Of a DNA stretch of 64,000 bases, positions 1-6,633 are shown one piece after another. Location of the stretch: positions 310,001 to 374,000 of the forward strand of contig NZ_CP066771.1 in the NCBI RefSeq assembly GCF_016466415.2. Direction: 5' to 3'. The first letter of the stretch is position 1. Every line of letters begins with the position of its first letter. Made by a program: the position numbers and the translations under genes. The notes below the pieces were generated by a model that worked only from the letters and a program-made list of their open reading frames with translations, had not been told where the DNA came from and searched no databases. Source of the stretch: Ralstonia pickettii (lineage in GTDB: Bacteria > Pseudomonadota > Gammaproteobacteria > Burkholderiales > Burkholderiaceae).

Positions 1-39
1 GATCCAGGACCGGTCGTCGCACGACGCCTGATTCGTCCC

Positions 40-831
40 ATGAAGATACTCAAAGCTCCCAGATTCGACGGCATTGATGGTGACGCTGTGCTCATCGAGG
101 CACGCCGGCAGATTGCCCGTCACGTCAACCTGCCCGCGCGTCGTGCTTTCCTGCAGCGCTCGCTCACGCTGGGCGGCCTGTCGCTGCTGACCGGCTGCAG
201 CATCTCTGACAACGAGCAGGTCGAGGCGGCTCTCTCGCGTATCTCACGCTTCAACGACAAGGTTCAGGGCCTGATCTTTGACCCGAACCAACTGGCCCCC
301 ACGTACCCTGACTCGATGATCACGCGCCCCTTTCCGTTCAATGCCTACTACGGCGAGGATGAGGTGCGCCAGGTTGATGAGCAGGCATGGCGGCTTGAGG
401 TTACCGGTCTTGTCTCCGACCGACGTCAATGGAATCTAGCCGACCTGCGTGCGATGCAACAGTACGACCAAGTGACACGCCATATCTGCGTGGAGGGCTG
501 GAGTGCGATCGGTAAGTGGGGAGGCGTGCGCTTTGGTGACTTTCTACGCCGAGTTGGCGCCGACTTGAGCGCCAAATACGTCGGTTTCAAGTGCGCTGAC
601 GACTACTACACCAGCATCGACATGGCGACCGCGCTACATCCTCAGACACTCATGGCCATAACCTATGACGGCGCGCCGTTACCTCCGAAGTATGGCTTCC
701 CGATGAAGCTGCGAATGCCCACCAAGCTGGGCTACAAGAATCCGAAGCATATCCAGGCCATTTTTGTGACCAATACCTATCCCGGTGGCTACTGGGAAGA
801 CCAGGGCTACAACTGGTTCGGCGGGAGTTGA
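40..831 (+). CDS. Molybdopterin-dependent oxidoreductase (sulfite oxidase/MsrP-like catalytic subunit)
   Basis: The 263-residue protein has the sulfite-oxidase molybdopterin fold, as in MsrP/YedY. The motif HICVEGW holds the Cys (residue 150) expected to ligate molybdenum, and the C-terminal half keeps the family run PLPPKYGFPMKL. A twin-arginine signal (RRAFLQRS, Arg34-Arg35) is followed by a hydrophobic stretch ending in LLTGC, so Tat export with lipidation at Cys53 is possible. The 33-residue stretch before the twin arginines is long, so the true start could be later. A second frame ends at 29-31 just upstream and may be the tail of a preceding gene, possibly a membrane cytochrome partner, but too little is visible to call it. 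It shares its strand with the MXKDX protein and DipZ; together they look like an envelope redox-stress module. The physiological substrate cannot be told from sequence. Confidence 0.85.
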   Translation: MKILKAPRFDGIDGDAVLIEARRQIARHVNLPARRAFLQRSLTLGGLSLLTGCSISDNEQVEAALSRISRFNDKVQGLIFDPNQLAPTYPDSMITRPFPFNAYYGEDEVRQVDEQAWRLEVTGLVSDRRQWNLADLRAMQQYDQVTRHICVEGWSAIGKWGGVRFGDFLRRVGADLSAKYVGFKCADDYYTSIDMATALHPQTLMAITYDGAPLPPKYGFPMKLRMPTKLGYKNPKHIQAIFVTNTYPGGYWEDQGYNWFGGS

Positions 832-951
832 GCCCCACGTCCGCTCCCCGGACTGTGGCTTGGCTGCCAATGAAAGCGAGAGGCCGTGTTCACAAGGACC
901 GCGCCATATCTATAGGCAACGCAAGCATCATCACTTACTTAGGAGAATCAC

Positions 952-1236
952 ATGAACAAGTTCGCTACCACTCTGCTCGCTGTCAGCCTGACCTTCGGCG
1001 GTGCCTCGGCCGTTTTCGCTGCGGACGCCATGGGCAAGGATGCGATGTCGAAGGACGCGATGTCGAAGGACGCGATGTCGAAAGATGCGATGTCGAAAGA
1101 TGCGATGTCGAAAGATGCGATGTCGAAAGATGCGATGTCGAAGGATGCGATGTCGAAGGATGCGATGAAGAAAGACTCGATGAAGAAAGACTCGATGAAG
1201 AAAGACGCGATGAAGAAGGACGCGATGTCGCAGTAA
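952..1236 (+). CDS. Secreted pentapeptide MXKDX repeat protein
   Basis: This 94-residue protein has a Sec signal peptide (residues 1-23, cut expected after VFA) and then almost only a five-residue repeat. There are 13 complete units from residue 26: AMGKD once, AMSKD eight times, then AMKKD, SMKKD twice and AMKKD, ending in AMSQ. It matches the described MXKDX pentapeptide family, whose function is not known to me. The mature chain would be very rich in Met and Lys, suggesting a periplasmic metal-binding or sacrificial methionine role; this is inference. A strong ribosome site (taggagaatcac) lies just before the ATG. It sits between a molybdoenzyme of the methionine-sulfoxide-reductase type and a thiol-disulfide protein, which fits the sacrificial-methionine idea. 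Confidence 0.85.
   Translation: MNKFATTLLAVSLTFGGASAVFAADAMGKDAMSKDAMSKDAMSKDAMSKDAMSKDAMSKDAMSKDAMSKDAMKKDSMKKDSMKKDAMKKDAMSQ
1027..1221 (+). repeat. In-frame 15-bp tandem repeat (13 units)
   Basis: Thirteen 15-bp units encode the MXKDX pentapeptides. Several consecutive units are identical at DNA level, including a run with the variant aaagatgcgatgtcg, so recent slippage or unequal crossover is likely. The array creates long open frames in other phases and on the opposite strand; these are artefacts. Confidence 0.9.
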
Positions 1237-1281
1237 GACTCCTTTGACGCCCCTCCAACTCGAGATAAGGAAAGTCGCACC

Positions 1282-2682
1282 ATGACTCTCTTCATCATTT
1301 CGTTCCTTGGAGGGGCGCTGACCGTGCTTGCTCCATGCATCCTGCCGGTCATCCCCTTTGTGTTCGCAAGGGTAGACCAGCCATTCGTCAAAAATGGGCT
1401 TCCTATGCTGGTGGGGATGGCCTCCACTTTTGCAGCGGTCGGAACACTTGGCGCTGCGGCAGGCAGTTGGGCAGTAGAAGCCAACGAGTACGGCCGAATC
1501 GCTGCAACCGCGTTGCTAGGGCTCATGGGAGCTGCGATGGTCTTTCCTCGCCTAGCTGAACGTCTCACACGCCCCCTGGTCTCTGTTGGCTTGGATCTGT
1601 CCAATGCCGGCAATGCACATACTGCAATGGCCGGGAACTGTGTGTTCCCCTCCTTTATTCGGGGGGTCGCGACGGGGCTTCTATGGGCGCCATGTGCCGG
1701 TCCGATACTTGGATTAATTCTTACTGGCGCTGTTCTTCAAGGGCCAAACGTCAAAACTTCTCTGTTGCTGTTAGCGTACGGCGCTGGCGCCGTGAGTTCT
1801 CTTGCACTGGTTCTCCTGACCGGCCACAGGATTTTTGCCGCCATGAAACGCTCCCTCGGCATTGGCGAGTGGTTTCGAAAAGGTCTAGGGATCACAGTGC
1901 TTTCTGGCGCGGTCGTAGTCATGACCGGCGTAGACACAGGGTGGCTTGCTCAAGTTTCATCGGGCAGCGTCGAAGCGTCGGTTGAAAGAATGCTGCTCCA
2001 ACATTTCGCTCCAAGGCAGACCGGGAAAATGCCTATCGTTGACGGGCAACAGCAGGCAAAAAGGAATGCACCCGGAGGTCGTCTCATCCTTGTACAGGCG
2101 CAGCAGAATCGACAACCCCTGAATTTGCCAGTTGAGGGGCTTTTTCCACCGTTGACTGGCGCCGTTGACTGGTTGAACTCACCTCCGCTCACGGTTGAGG
2201 CGTTGCGCGGCAAGGTGGTGCTGGTGAATTTCTGGACCTTCGGTTGTATCAATTGCCGCAACGTCCTGCCCTATGTGCGCGAATGGGACCGGAAATACAA
2301 GGACCAGGGACTTGTTGTCGTGAGTGTTCATGCTCCCGAGTTTGCGTACGAAAAGAACATCGAGAACGTAAAGCGTGCCGCAAGCGAACTTGGCGCGACC
2401 TTCCCCATAGCGATCGATAACCGATTTGAGATATGGAAAGCCTTCAACAATAACTACTGGCCGGCCAATTATTTTATTGATTCCCAGGGGCGCATTCGCT
2501 TCCATCATTTCGGTGAAGGCGAGTACGAAAAGTCAGAGCGTGTGATTCAGCAACTCCTCAAGGAGGCGCGAGTCGGAAATCGGCCGGTACCTATGACCGA
2601 GACCACGCTTGAAACGCTGAACGCTGCTTTGGCCCTCCAACGCGCGGGAGATTTCGTTGCGGCTGGAGGTGGCGCTGGATGA
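1282..2682 (+). CDS. dipZ: DipZ-type thiol-disulfide protein (CcdA-like membrane domain plus thioredoxin-like domain)
   Basis: This 466-residue protein joins a CcdA/DsbD-like membrane domain (about residues 1-220) to a TlpA-like thioredoxin domain (about 285-440). The membrane part carries the two expected cysteines, Cys19 in APCILP and Cys138 in APCAGP. The periplasmic part has a CxxC site, Cys322-Ile-Asn-Cys325, in the context FWTFGCINC. Proteins of this layout pass electrons from cytoplasmic thioredoxin across the membrane to periplasmic disulfides or cytochrome c maturation. The ribosome site aaggaaag lies 8-15 bp before the ATG, and the gene follows the MXKDX gene by 45 bp, so they are probably co-transcribed. 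Base composition looks less GC-rich than the genes to its right. The fusion is described for DipZ; only the exact partner is uncertain. Confidence 0.88.
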   Translation: MTLFIISFLGGALTVLAPCILPVIPFVFARVDQPFVKNGLPMLVGMASTFAAVGTLGAAAGSWAVEANEYGRIAATALLGLMGAAMVFPRLAERLTRPLVSVGLDLSNAGNAHTAMAGNCVFPSFIRGVATGLLWAPCAGPILGLILTGAVLQGPNVKTSLLLLAYGAGAVSSLALVLLTGHRIFAAMKRSLGIGEWFRKGLGITVLSGAVVVMTGVDTGWLAQVSSGSVEASVERMLLQHFAPRQTGKMPIVDGQQQAKRNAPGGRLILVQAQQNRQPLNLPVEGLFPPLTGAVDWLNSPPLTVEALRGKVVLVNFWTFGCINCRNVLPYVREWDRKYKDQGLVVVSVHAPEFAYEKNIENVKRAASELGATFPIAIDNRFEIWKAFNNNYWPANYFIDSQGRIRFHHFGEGEYEKSERVIQQLLKEARVGNRPVPMTETTLETLNAALALQRAGDFVAAGGGAG

Positions 2683-2935
2683 CGAGCAGTAGTGGTCAGT
2701 CCGGCTCGGTTTAGCAACATGCCTGGCGCGTACAGATAACGAAATTTGATCCCCTTGTGTTTGACAGAGTCTGCGGAGTTGTTCGTAGTTTGTTATTAAA
2801 TCAATGGGTTATTGGAGATTCCACAGTGGGTGGTTCCTAACCTTTTTGAATCCGTCTCACCACATAACAAAAACCCGGCAGTCCGCCAAGGACGCCGGGT
2901 TTTTGTTGCCTGCAGCGCGCAGACCTGCCGCCGCT
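2683..2935. other. Intergenic boundary of the redox module, AT-richer
   Basis: This 253-bp gap lies between dipZ and the fatty-acid cluster and is visibly more AT-rich than its surroundings. Around 2845-2865 it carries ttgaatccgtctcaccac, which faintly resembles the 3' end of a tRNA or tmRNA (T-loop then CCA). The stem partners do not pair, so this is at most a degenerate remnant of an attachment site. The strong terminator at 2871-2902 lies at its right side. Confidence 0.3.
2871..2902. terminator. Bidirectional rho-independent terminator
   Basis: The arms AAACCCGGC (2871-2879) and GCCGGGTTT (2894-2902) pair perfectly. Inner arms GTCC and GGAC extend the stem past one bulged A. It is flanked by A-rich sequence on the left and TTTTTG on the right, so it can serve both dipZ (+) and the convergent minus-strand operon. 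Confidence 0.85.
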
Positions 2936-3211
2936 CTAGTCACTCTCGCAAGGTTTCTTGAAGACATGCTTCACCCCGCATTTGGTCGCATGCGCCGCGT
3001 TTTTCACGCCATGCCCGACTGCTCGTGCGGCGTTGGCCGTCGCATGCCCGGCTTCCTTCGCGGCATGACCGGTTTTTCGGGCGGCTTCCTTCGTGTCCTG
3101 CTTGATGTTCTCCTTGGTCTCGGACAAGTCGGCATGGGCCAGGGGGCTGAGCAGCGCCACCAGCAACGCGGGGATCAACAGCAGACGACCATTCACGGCG
3201 GGAATCCTCAC
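2936..3211 (-). CDS. Small exported basic protein with Ala/Lys/His-rich helical repeats
   Basis: I do not recognise a family. The 91-residue product begins with a Sec signal (about residues 1-27, ending SPLAHA). The mature part consists of degenerate 11-residue-like units such as KEAARKTGHAAKEAGHATANAA, which resembles LEA-like amphipathic helices. Two cysteines sit near the C-terminus (Cys82 and Cys88). It begins 9 bp after the dehydratase gene ends and is the last gene before the terminator, so it is very likely the distal member of the pigment/lipid operon. The mature chain is strongly basic and could bind acidic lipid, polymer or nucleic acid; this is inference only. Confidence 0.6.
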   Translation of the reverse strand: MRIPAVNGRLLLIPALLVALLSPLAHADLSETKENIKQDTKEAARKTGHAAKEAGHATANAARAVGHGVKNAAHATKCGVKHVFKKPCESD

Positions 3212-3220
3212 AAAACAGGT

Positions 3221-3682
3221 TCATGCAACGGTCGCGTCGAGCACCACGGCGGCGCGACCGGTCAACAGGATGCGTGCGCCACTGCGCACGGTAAAGCGGT
3301 ACAGCACGTTGATGCCGTCGCCGCCGATGCGTTCGGCTTCGACGTCGAGCGGCGTCTCGATTGTGTCGAGGCGCGGTACGTGTGCCTCAATGCTGCGCAC
3401 ACTGGCGAGAAAGCCGGCGCGCGGACGTGCTTGCGCAGCATCGCACAGGGCGCCATGCACGGCCATCGCCTGAGCGGCGTATTCGATGCCGCAGACAGCC
3501 GCCAATTGACCGTGGGAGCGCAACGGGTTGGCAGTGTCACGATGACTCGTGGCGTTGCAACGGATGTGCGCGTCGTCCCAGGCGACGACGGTGTCGAGCA
3601 GGCACATCGTGCCGCTGTGTGGGATACGCGCTGCAATCCAGTCGCGATCGAGCGGCGGGGTTGGCTGCGCGCTGGACGTCAT
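3221..3682 (-). CDS. Hotdog 3-hydroxyacyl-ACP dehydratase (ApeP/FabZ-like)
   Basis: The 153-residue protein is a small hotdog-fold dehydratase of the kind found in aryl-polyene clusters (ApeP family). The His of IPHSGTM and the Glu of GIEYAAQA occupy the places of the catalytic pair in FabZ-type enzymes. I chose the ATG at 3682 because it overlaps the stop of the upstream chain-length-factor gene in an ATGA arrangement; an in-frame start further upstream would lie deep inside that gene. It probably removes water from 3-hydroxyacyl chains on the cluster's carrier protein to give conjugated double bonds. It is co-directional with nine other genes of the cluster. Confidence 0.8.
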   Translation of the reverse strand: MTSSAQPTPPLDRDWIAARIPHSGTMCLLDTVVAWDDAHIRCNATSHRDTANPLRSHGQLAAVCGIEYAAQAMAVHGALCDAAQARPRAGFLASVRSIEAHVPRLDTIETPLDVEAERIGGDGINVLYRFTVRSGARILLTGRAAVVLDATVA

Positions 3683-4482
3683 GTCGTGCCGAGAGTGATG
3701 TCGACCTGCACGCGGGTTTCTGCCAAATACTCCAGCACCACCCGGCCTTGGCGCCCTTCGGCCAACGCTTCCAGCAGCGGCAGCGCGCGGGCTGCGGCGT
3801 TGCCGTGCCACAGCGTTTCGAGCCCGGGTTCTGCCAACGCCGTTAGCGGCGCGTCGGTCAGCGCAACGTCAATGCGCGCGAGCGTGCGCGGGCCGGCTTC
3901 GGGCGCGAGCACCAGCGCCACTGCAAACAGATCGGGCACGGCGCGCACCGCGTTCAGCGGTTCCGGGTAGTCGCCGTCATAGGCGATCAGCAGCGTTGGC
4001 GTGGCGTCAATTGCGACCTGGCAGAGGCTGTCCAGCAGGCCGGCGGCAAAGCTGCCGTCGTACGCGCACAGCACGTTGGACGGTGCCATCGCGTGCGTGG
4101 CGATGCTCCAGTAGCCGGCTGGCGCGTTGTGCACGGAGTTGTGAAAACGCGTAGGTGAGAGCTTGCGGTCGTCCCCCGCCAGGGTTTCACAGATGGCGTT
4201 GCAGTTATGGCCGTCGCCGCCGGACGAACTGAAGACCGTGGCCAGCGTAGCGGCATCGCGTCCGCTGGCAGCGACAGCCTCGTGGCCGACTGCCAGGGCG
4301 AGCTTGACCACCGGCCCCGTGCGGCGGCGTTCGGCCGACGGCAGGCCGGCTGGCGGCGGCAACTCGGTCGGTGCGTGTGCGTAGCGCGCACGGCCGGCAA
4401 GCACGTCTGTCGTATGCGACCAATCCGGCAGACCGGGCCCGAGGATGCCGACGCTCTCGATGAAGGCGCTGAGTCGGGTCAT
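3679..4482 (-). CDS. Beta-ketoacyl synthase chain-length factor
   Basis: This 267-residue protein resembles the short ketosynthase-like family that pairs with an active ketosynthase in type II polyene systems. The region aligning with the ketosynthase nucleophile reads VLCAYDGSFAAG and lacks the Ala-Cys-Ser signature, so it is probably catalytically silent and sets chain length. The start at 4482 overlaps the stop of the active ketosynthase gene by 4 bp (ATGA), which suggests translational coupling and equal stoichiometry, as expected for a heterodimer. The protein is shorter than a full ketosynthase (about 400 residues), as is usual for this family. Confidence 0.8.
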   Translation of the reverse strand: MTRLSAFIESVGILGPGLPDWSHTTDVLAGRARYAHAPTELPPPAGLPSAERRRTGPVVKLALAVGHEAVAASGRDAATLATVFSSSGGDGHNCNAICETLAGDDRKLSPTRFHNSVHNAPAGYWSIATHAMAPSNVLCAYDGSFAAGLLDSLCQVAIDATPTLLIAYDGDYPEPLNAVRAVPDLFAVALVLAPEAGPRTLARIDVALTDAPLTALAEPGLETLWHGNAAARALPLLEALAEGRQGRVVLEYLAETRVQVDITLGTT

Positions 4483-5696
4483 GACGACAGGCCCAGGTGA
4501 TCTGCGCGGCCGAAGACCAGGCTGCAATTCGTGCCGCCAAATCCGAAGGCGTTGCTGAGTGCCGTGCGAACGCGGGCGTGGCCGCTCTCCGTCAGATAGT
4601 TGGCGATGAGCGCCGGGTCCGGTTGCGTGGTGTTGATGCCGGCAGGCAGAAATTGATGGCGCAGCGCCAGTGCTGTGATCACGGCTTCCAAAGCTCCGGC
4701 CGCGCCCAGCGTGTGGCCGGTCGCGCCCTTGGTCGAACTGCACGCCGTGCTGTGGAACAGCGCCTGGATGGCGCGGGACTCCGCTGCGTCATTGCTGGGT
4801 GTGCCGGTGCCGTGCAGGTTGATGTAGTCGATGTCCGCCGTGCTCAGGCCGCTGGTAGCGAGCGCTTGCGCCATGGCAGCGCGTGCCCCCAGCCCTTCGG
4901 GGTGCGGCGACGACATGTGATGCGCATCGCTCGATTCGCCAATGCCGAGCAGCAGGATGGCATCGTCGTCCAGCGCGTCGTTTGCCTCGGGGGCACGCTC
5001 CAGCAGCGCAAAGGCGGCGGCCTCGCCGATGGAGATGCCGTCACGCGCCACGTCGTACGGACGGCACGGTTGCCGCGACAGCAGTTCCAGCGAGTTGAAC
5101 CCGTACAGCGCCGTCAGGCACAGCGAATCGACACCACCAACCACCGCCGCATCGATCAGCCCCGCAGCCAGCATGCGCCGCGCCGAGGCAAACACCTTGG
5201 CCCCCGACGAACACGCCGACGAGATCGCCATGGCCGGCCCGCTCAACCCGAAGTACGCGCGCACAAATGCGGCTGGAGAATAGATATTGTGCGTCTGCGC
5301 GTAGTGAAAGCTGGCCGGCAGCGCGCCCGTTTGCGGATCGCGCTGCTGGTAGGCGCGTTCCGTTTCGAGAATGCCCGACGTGCTGGTGCCGATGAACACG
5401 CCGACGCGCGCGGCGCCATGGCGGACTTTGGCGGCTTCAACGCTTTCGGCAAAGCCGTCCTGTGTCAGCCCGATCTGGGCGAGCCGATTGTTGCGGCAGT
5501 CGAAATCGGCCAGGTCTGCGCGTACGGGCGCGGCATCGGCGCCAGGCACTTCGCCGATCCACGTGTCGAGATCGGCGCGCGGGAAGGTGCACGGCGCGAG
5601 GCCGCCCCGTTGCCCGCGCAACGCGTCGAGCGTGGCGTCAAGGCCACGTCCGAGGCAGCTCGTGGCGGTGAAATGCGTGAGCAGGACGGGCTTCAC
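4479..5696 (-). CDS. Beta-ketoacyl-ACP synthase (FabF-like, polyene cluster)
   Basis: This is a complete 405-residue condensing enzyme. The nucleophile Cys162 lies in SSACSSG, the first catalytic His295 in HGTGTP, and Lys323 and His328 in STKGATGHT, so the active site is intact. It would elongate acyl chains on the cluster's carrier protein with malonyl units, in partnership with the adjacent chain-length factor. The gene is separated by 73 bp from the upstream deacetylase gene, the largest gap inside the operon, so an internal promoter is possible. Homology alone cannot separate an aryl-polyene enzyme from a dialkylresorcinol/flexirubin relative. Confidence 0.88.
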   Translation of the reverse strand: MKPVLLTHFTATSCLGRGLDATLDALRGQRGGLAPCTFPRADLDTWIGEVPGADAAPVRADLADFDCRNNRLAQIGLTQDGFAESVEAAKVRHGAARVGVFIGTSTSGILETERAYQQRDPQTGALPASFHYAQTHNIYSPAAFVRAYFGLSGPAMAISSACSSGAKVFASARRMLAAGLIDAAVVGGVDSLCLTALYGFNSLELLSRQPCRPYDVARDGISIGEAAAFALLERAPEANDALDDDAILLLGIGESSDAHHMSSPHPEGLGARAAMAQALATSGLSTADIDYINLHGTGTPSNDAAESRAIQALFHSTACSSTKGATGHTLGAAGALEAVITALALRHQFLPAGINTTQPDPALIANYLTESGHARVRTALSNAFGFGGTNCSLVFGRADHLGLSS

Positions 5697-5769
5697 TGGG
5701 GGCGATGTCGCGGCGATGGTGGGGTGGGATGGTTCGGCAGACTGGCGTGCCGATCGTTAACAAATTTTA

Positions 5770-6633
5770 TCAAATGGCCATTTGCGGGCGCGCGGGCTGC
5801 GCCGGCTGGGCCGGGAGGGCAGCGCGCAACGTCGTGCACTGCAATTGCGCGCGCGCGGCGGTTTCGAGCACCTTCGGCAATACGGTCAGCAAAACAGGCG
5901 CGCCGTGTGCATCGCGCGCCGCATGGCCGTCGTGGAGCAGCAGGATGTCTTGGGGCGCCAGACCGTGCAGCAGGCGTTGGGTGACGGCTTCGGGATTGCG
6001 CGAGCGGGTATCGAAGCCGCGGCGCGTCCAGCTCGCCAGTTGCAGGCCAAGCTGGCACAGCACGGGCTCCAGAAACGGGTTGCGCAGTCCGGCCGGCGCG
6101 CGGAAGAACAGCGGCCGCGTGCCGGTGATTTGCGTGAGCGTGTCCTGTGCGGCAGCAATCTCGCGCCGCAACGCGCCTGGCCCCTGCAGCGAGAACGTAT
6201 GCCGGTGGCGCTGACTGTGGTTTTCCACCGCGTGCCCGCGCGCGACGATGGCCTCGACGCAGCGCGGGTGCCGCTGCGCCAATTCGCCGATGCAGAAGAA
6301 GGTGGCTTTGGCACCGTACCGGTCGAGCACGTCCAGTACGCGCGGCGTGACATCGGGGTCAGGGCCGTCGTCGATGGTCAACGCGATGTGCCGCTCCGCC
6401 GTGACGGGCAGACGTGTCCAGTTCGGGCCGAGCCAGCTGCTGCGCGGCCACAGACCGCCGGCCATCAGCACGAGATGCGAAGCGATGACGCTGCCGCCCG
6501 CCCACGGCCACGTCGATGGATCAGCCGCAACGGCAACGGCCGCACCGGCGTGCAGCGCCAGCGCGCCGTTGATCAGCGGGCTCGGCTTCCAGCGGCGGGC
6601 CGTGCCAAGCGGTGAGGTGGTCGGTGAGTTCAT
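5770..6633 (-). CDS. NodB-type polysaccharide deacetylase family protein
   Basis: The 287-residue protein carries the carbohydrate esterase 4 motifs in order: TIDDGPDPD (metal-binding Asp pair), HSQRHRH (metal-binding His pair), RAPAG and LLLHDG. One or two hydrophobic segments precede the catalytic domain (about residues 20-60), so it is probably anchored in the inner membrane with the active site outside. Its ATG overlaps the stop of the MMPL exporter gene by 4 bp, which makes it a true operon member. A sugar deacetylase here, together with a glycosyltransferase at the cluster edge, suggests that the polyene product is glycosylated or bound to an amino sugar that is then deacetylated. That is inference; the substrate is not visible. 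Confidence 0.82.
   Translation of the reverse strand: MNSPTTSPLGTARRWKPSPLINGALALHAGAAVAVAADPSTWPWAGGSVIASHLVLMAGGLWPRSSWLGPNWTRLPVTAERHIALTIDDGPDPDVTPRVLDVLDRYGAKATFFCIGELAQRHPRCVEAIVARGHAVENHSQRHRHTFSLQGPGALRREIAAAQDTLTQITGTRPLFFRAPAGLRNPFLEPVLCQLGLQLASWTRRGFDTRSRNPEAVTQRLLHGLAPQDILLLHDGHAARDAHGAPVLLTVLPKVLETAARAQLQCTTLRAALPAQPAQPARPQMAI
5771..5784. promoter_or_regulatory. Perfect 14-bp palindrome at the deacetylase/ketosynthase gene junction
   Basis: CAAATGGCCATTTG is a perfect palindrome covering the last codons of the deacetylase gene. It is followed, in the direction of transcription, by an AT-rich stretch (gataaaatttgttaacg) in the only sizeable gap of the operon. It could be an operator for an internal promoter, or chance. 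Confidence 0.25.

Noticed and set aside
1027-1221. CRISPR-like regular repeat
   Set aside because: The repeats are 15 bp, in frame and have no spacers; they encode a pentapeptide array.
948-1613. Long minus-strand open frame with FDIAS/FFIAS repeats opposite the MXKDX gene
   Set aside because: It is the reverse complement of the 15-bp coding repeat, which contains no stop in several phases. It has no ribosome site, and the plus-strand protein has a clear signal peptide and family match.
2810-2865. A real tRNA or tmRNA gene end
   Set aside because: The T-loop and CCA resemblance is limited and the stem strands do not pair, so no RNA gene is called; it is kept only as a weak attachment-site idea.
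2804-3970. 388-codon plus-strand frame over the start of the polyene cluster
   Set aside because: It runs through the terminator and antisense to the small basic protein, dehydratase and chain-length factor, whose overlapping starts and stops form a convincing operon.
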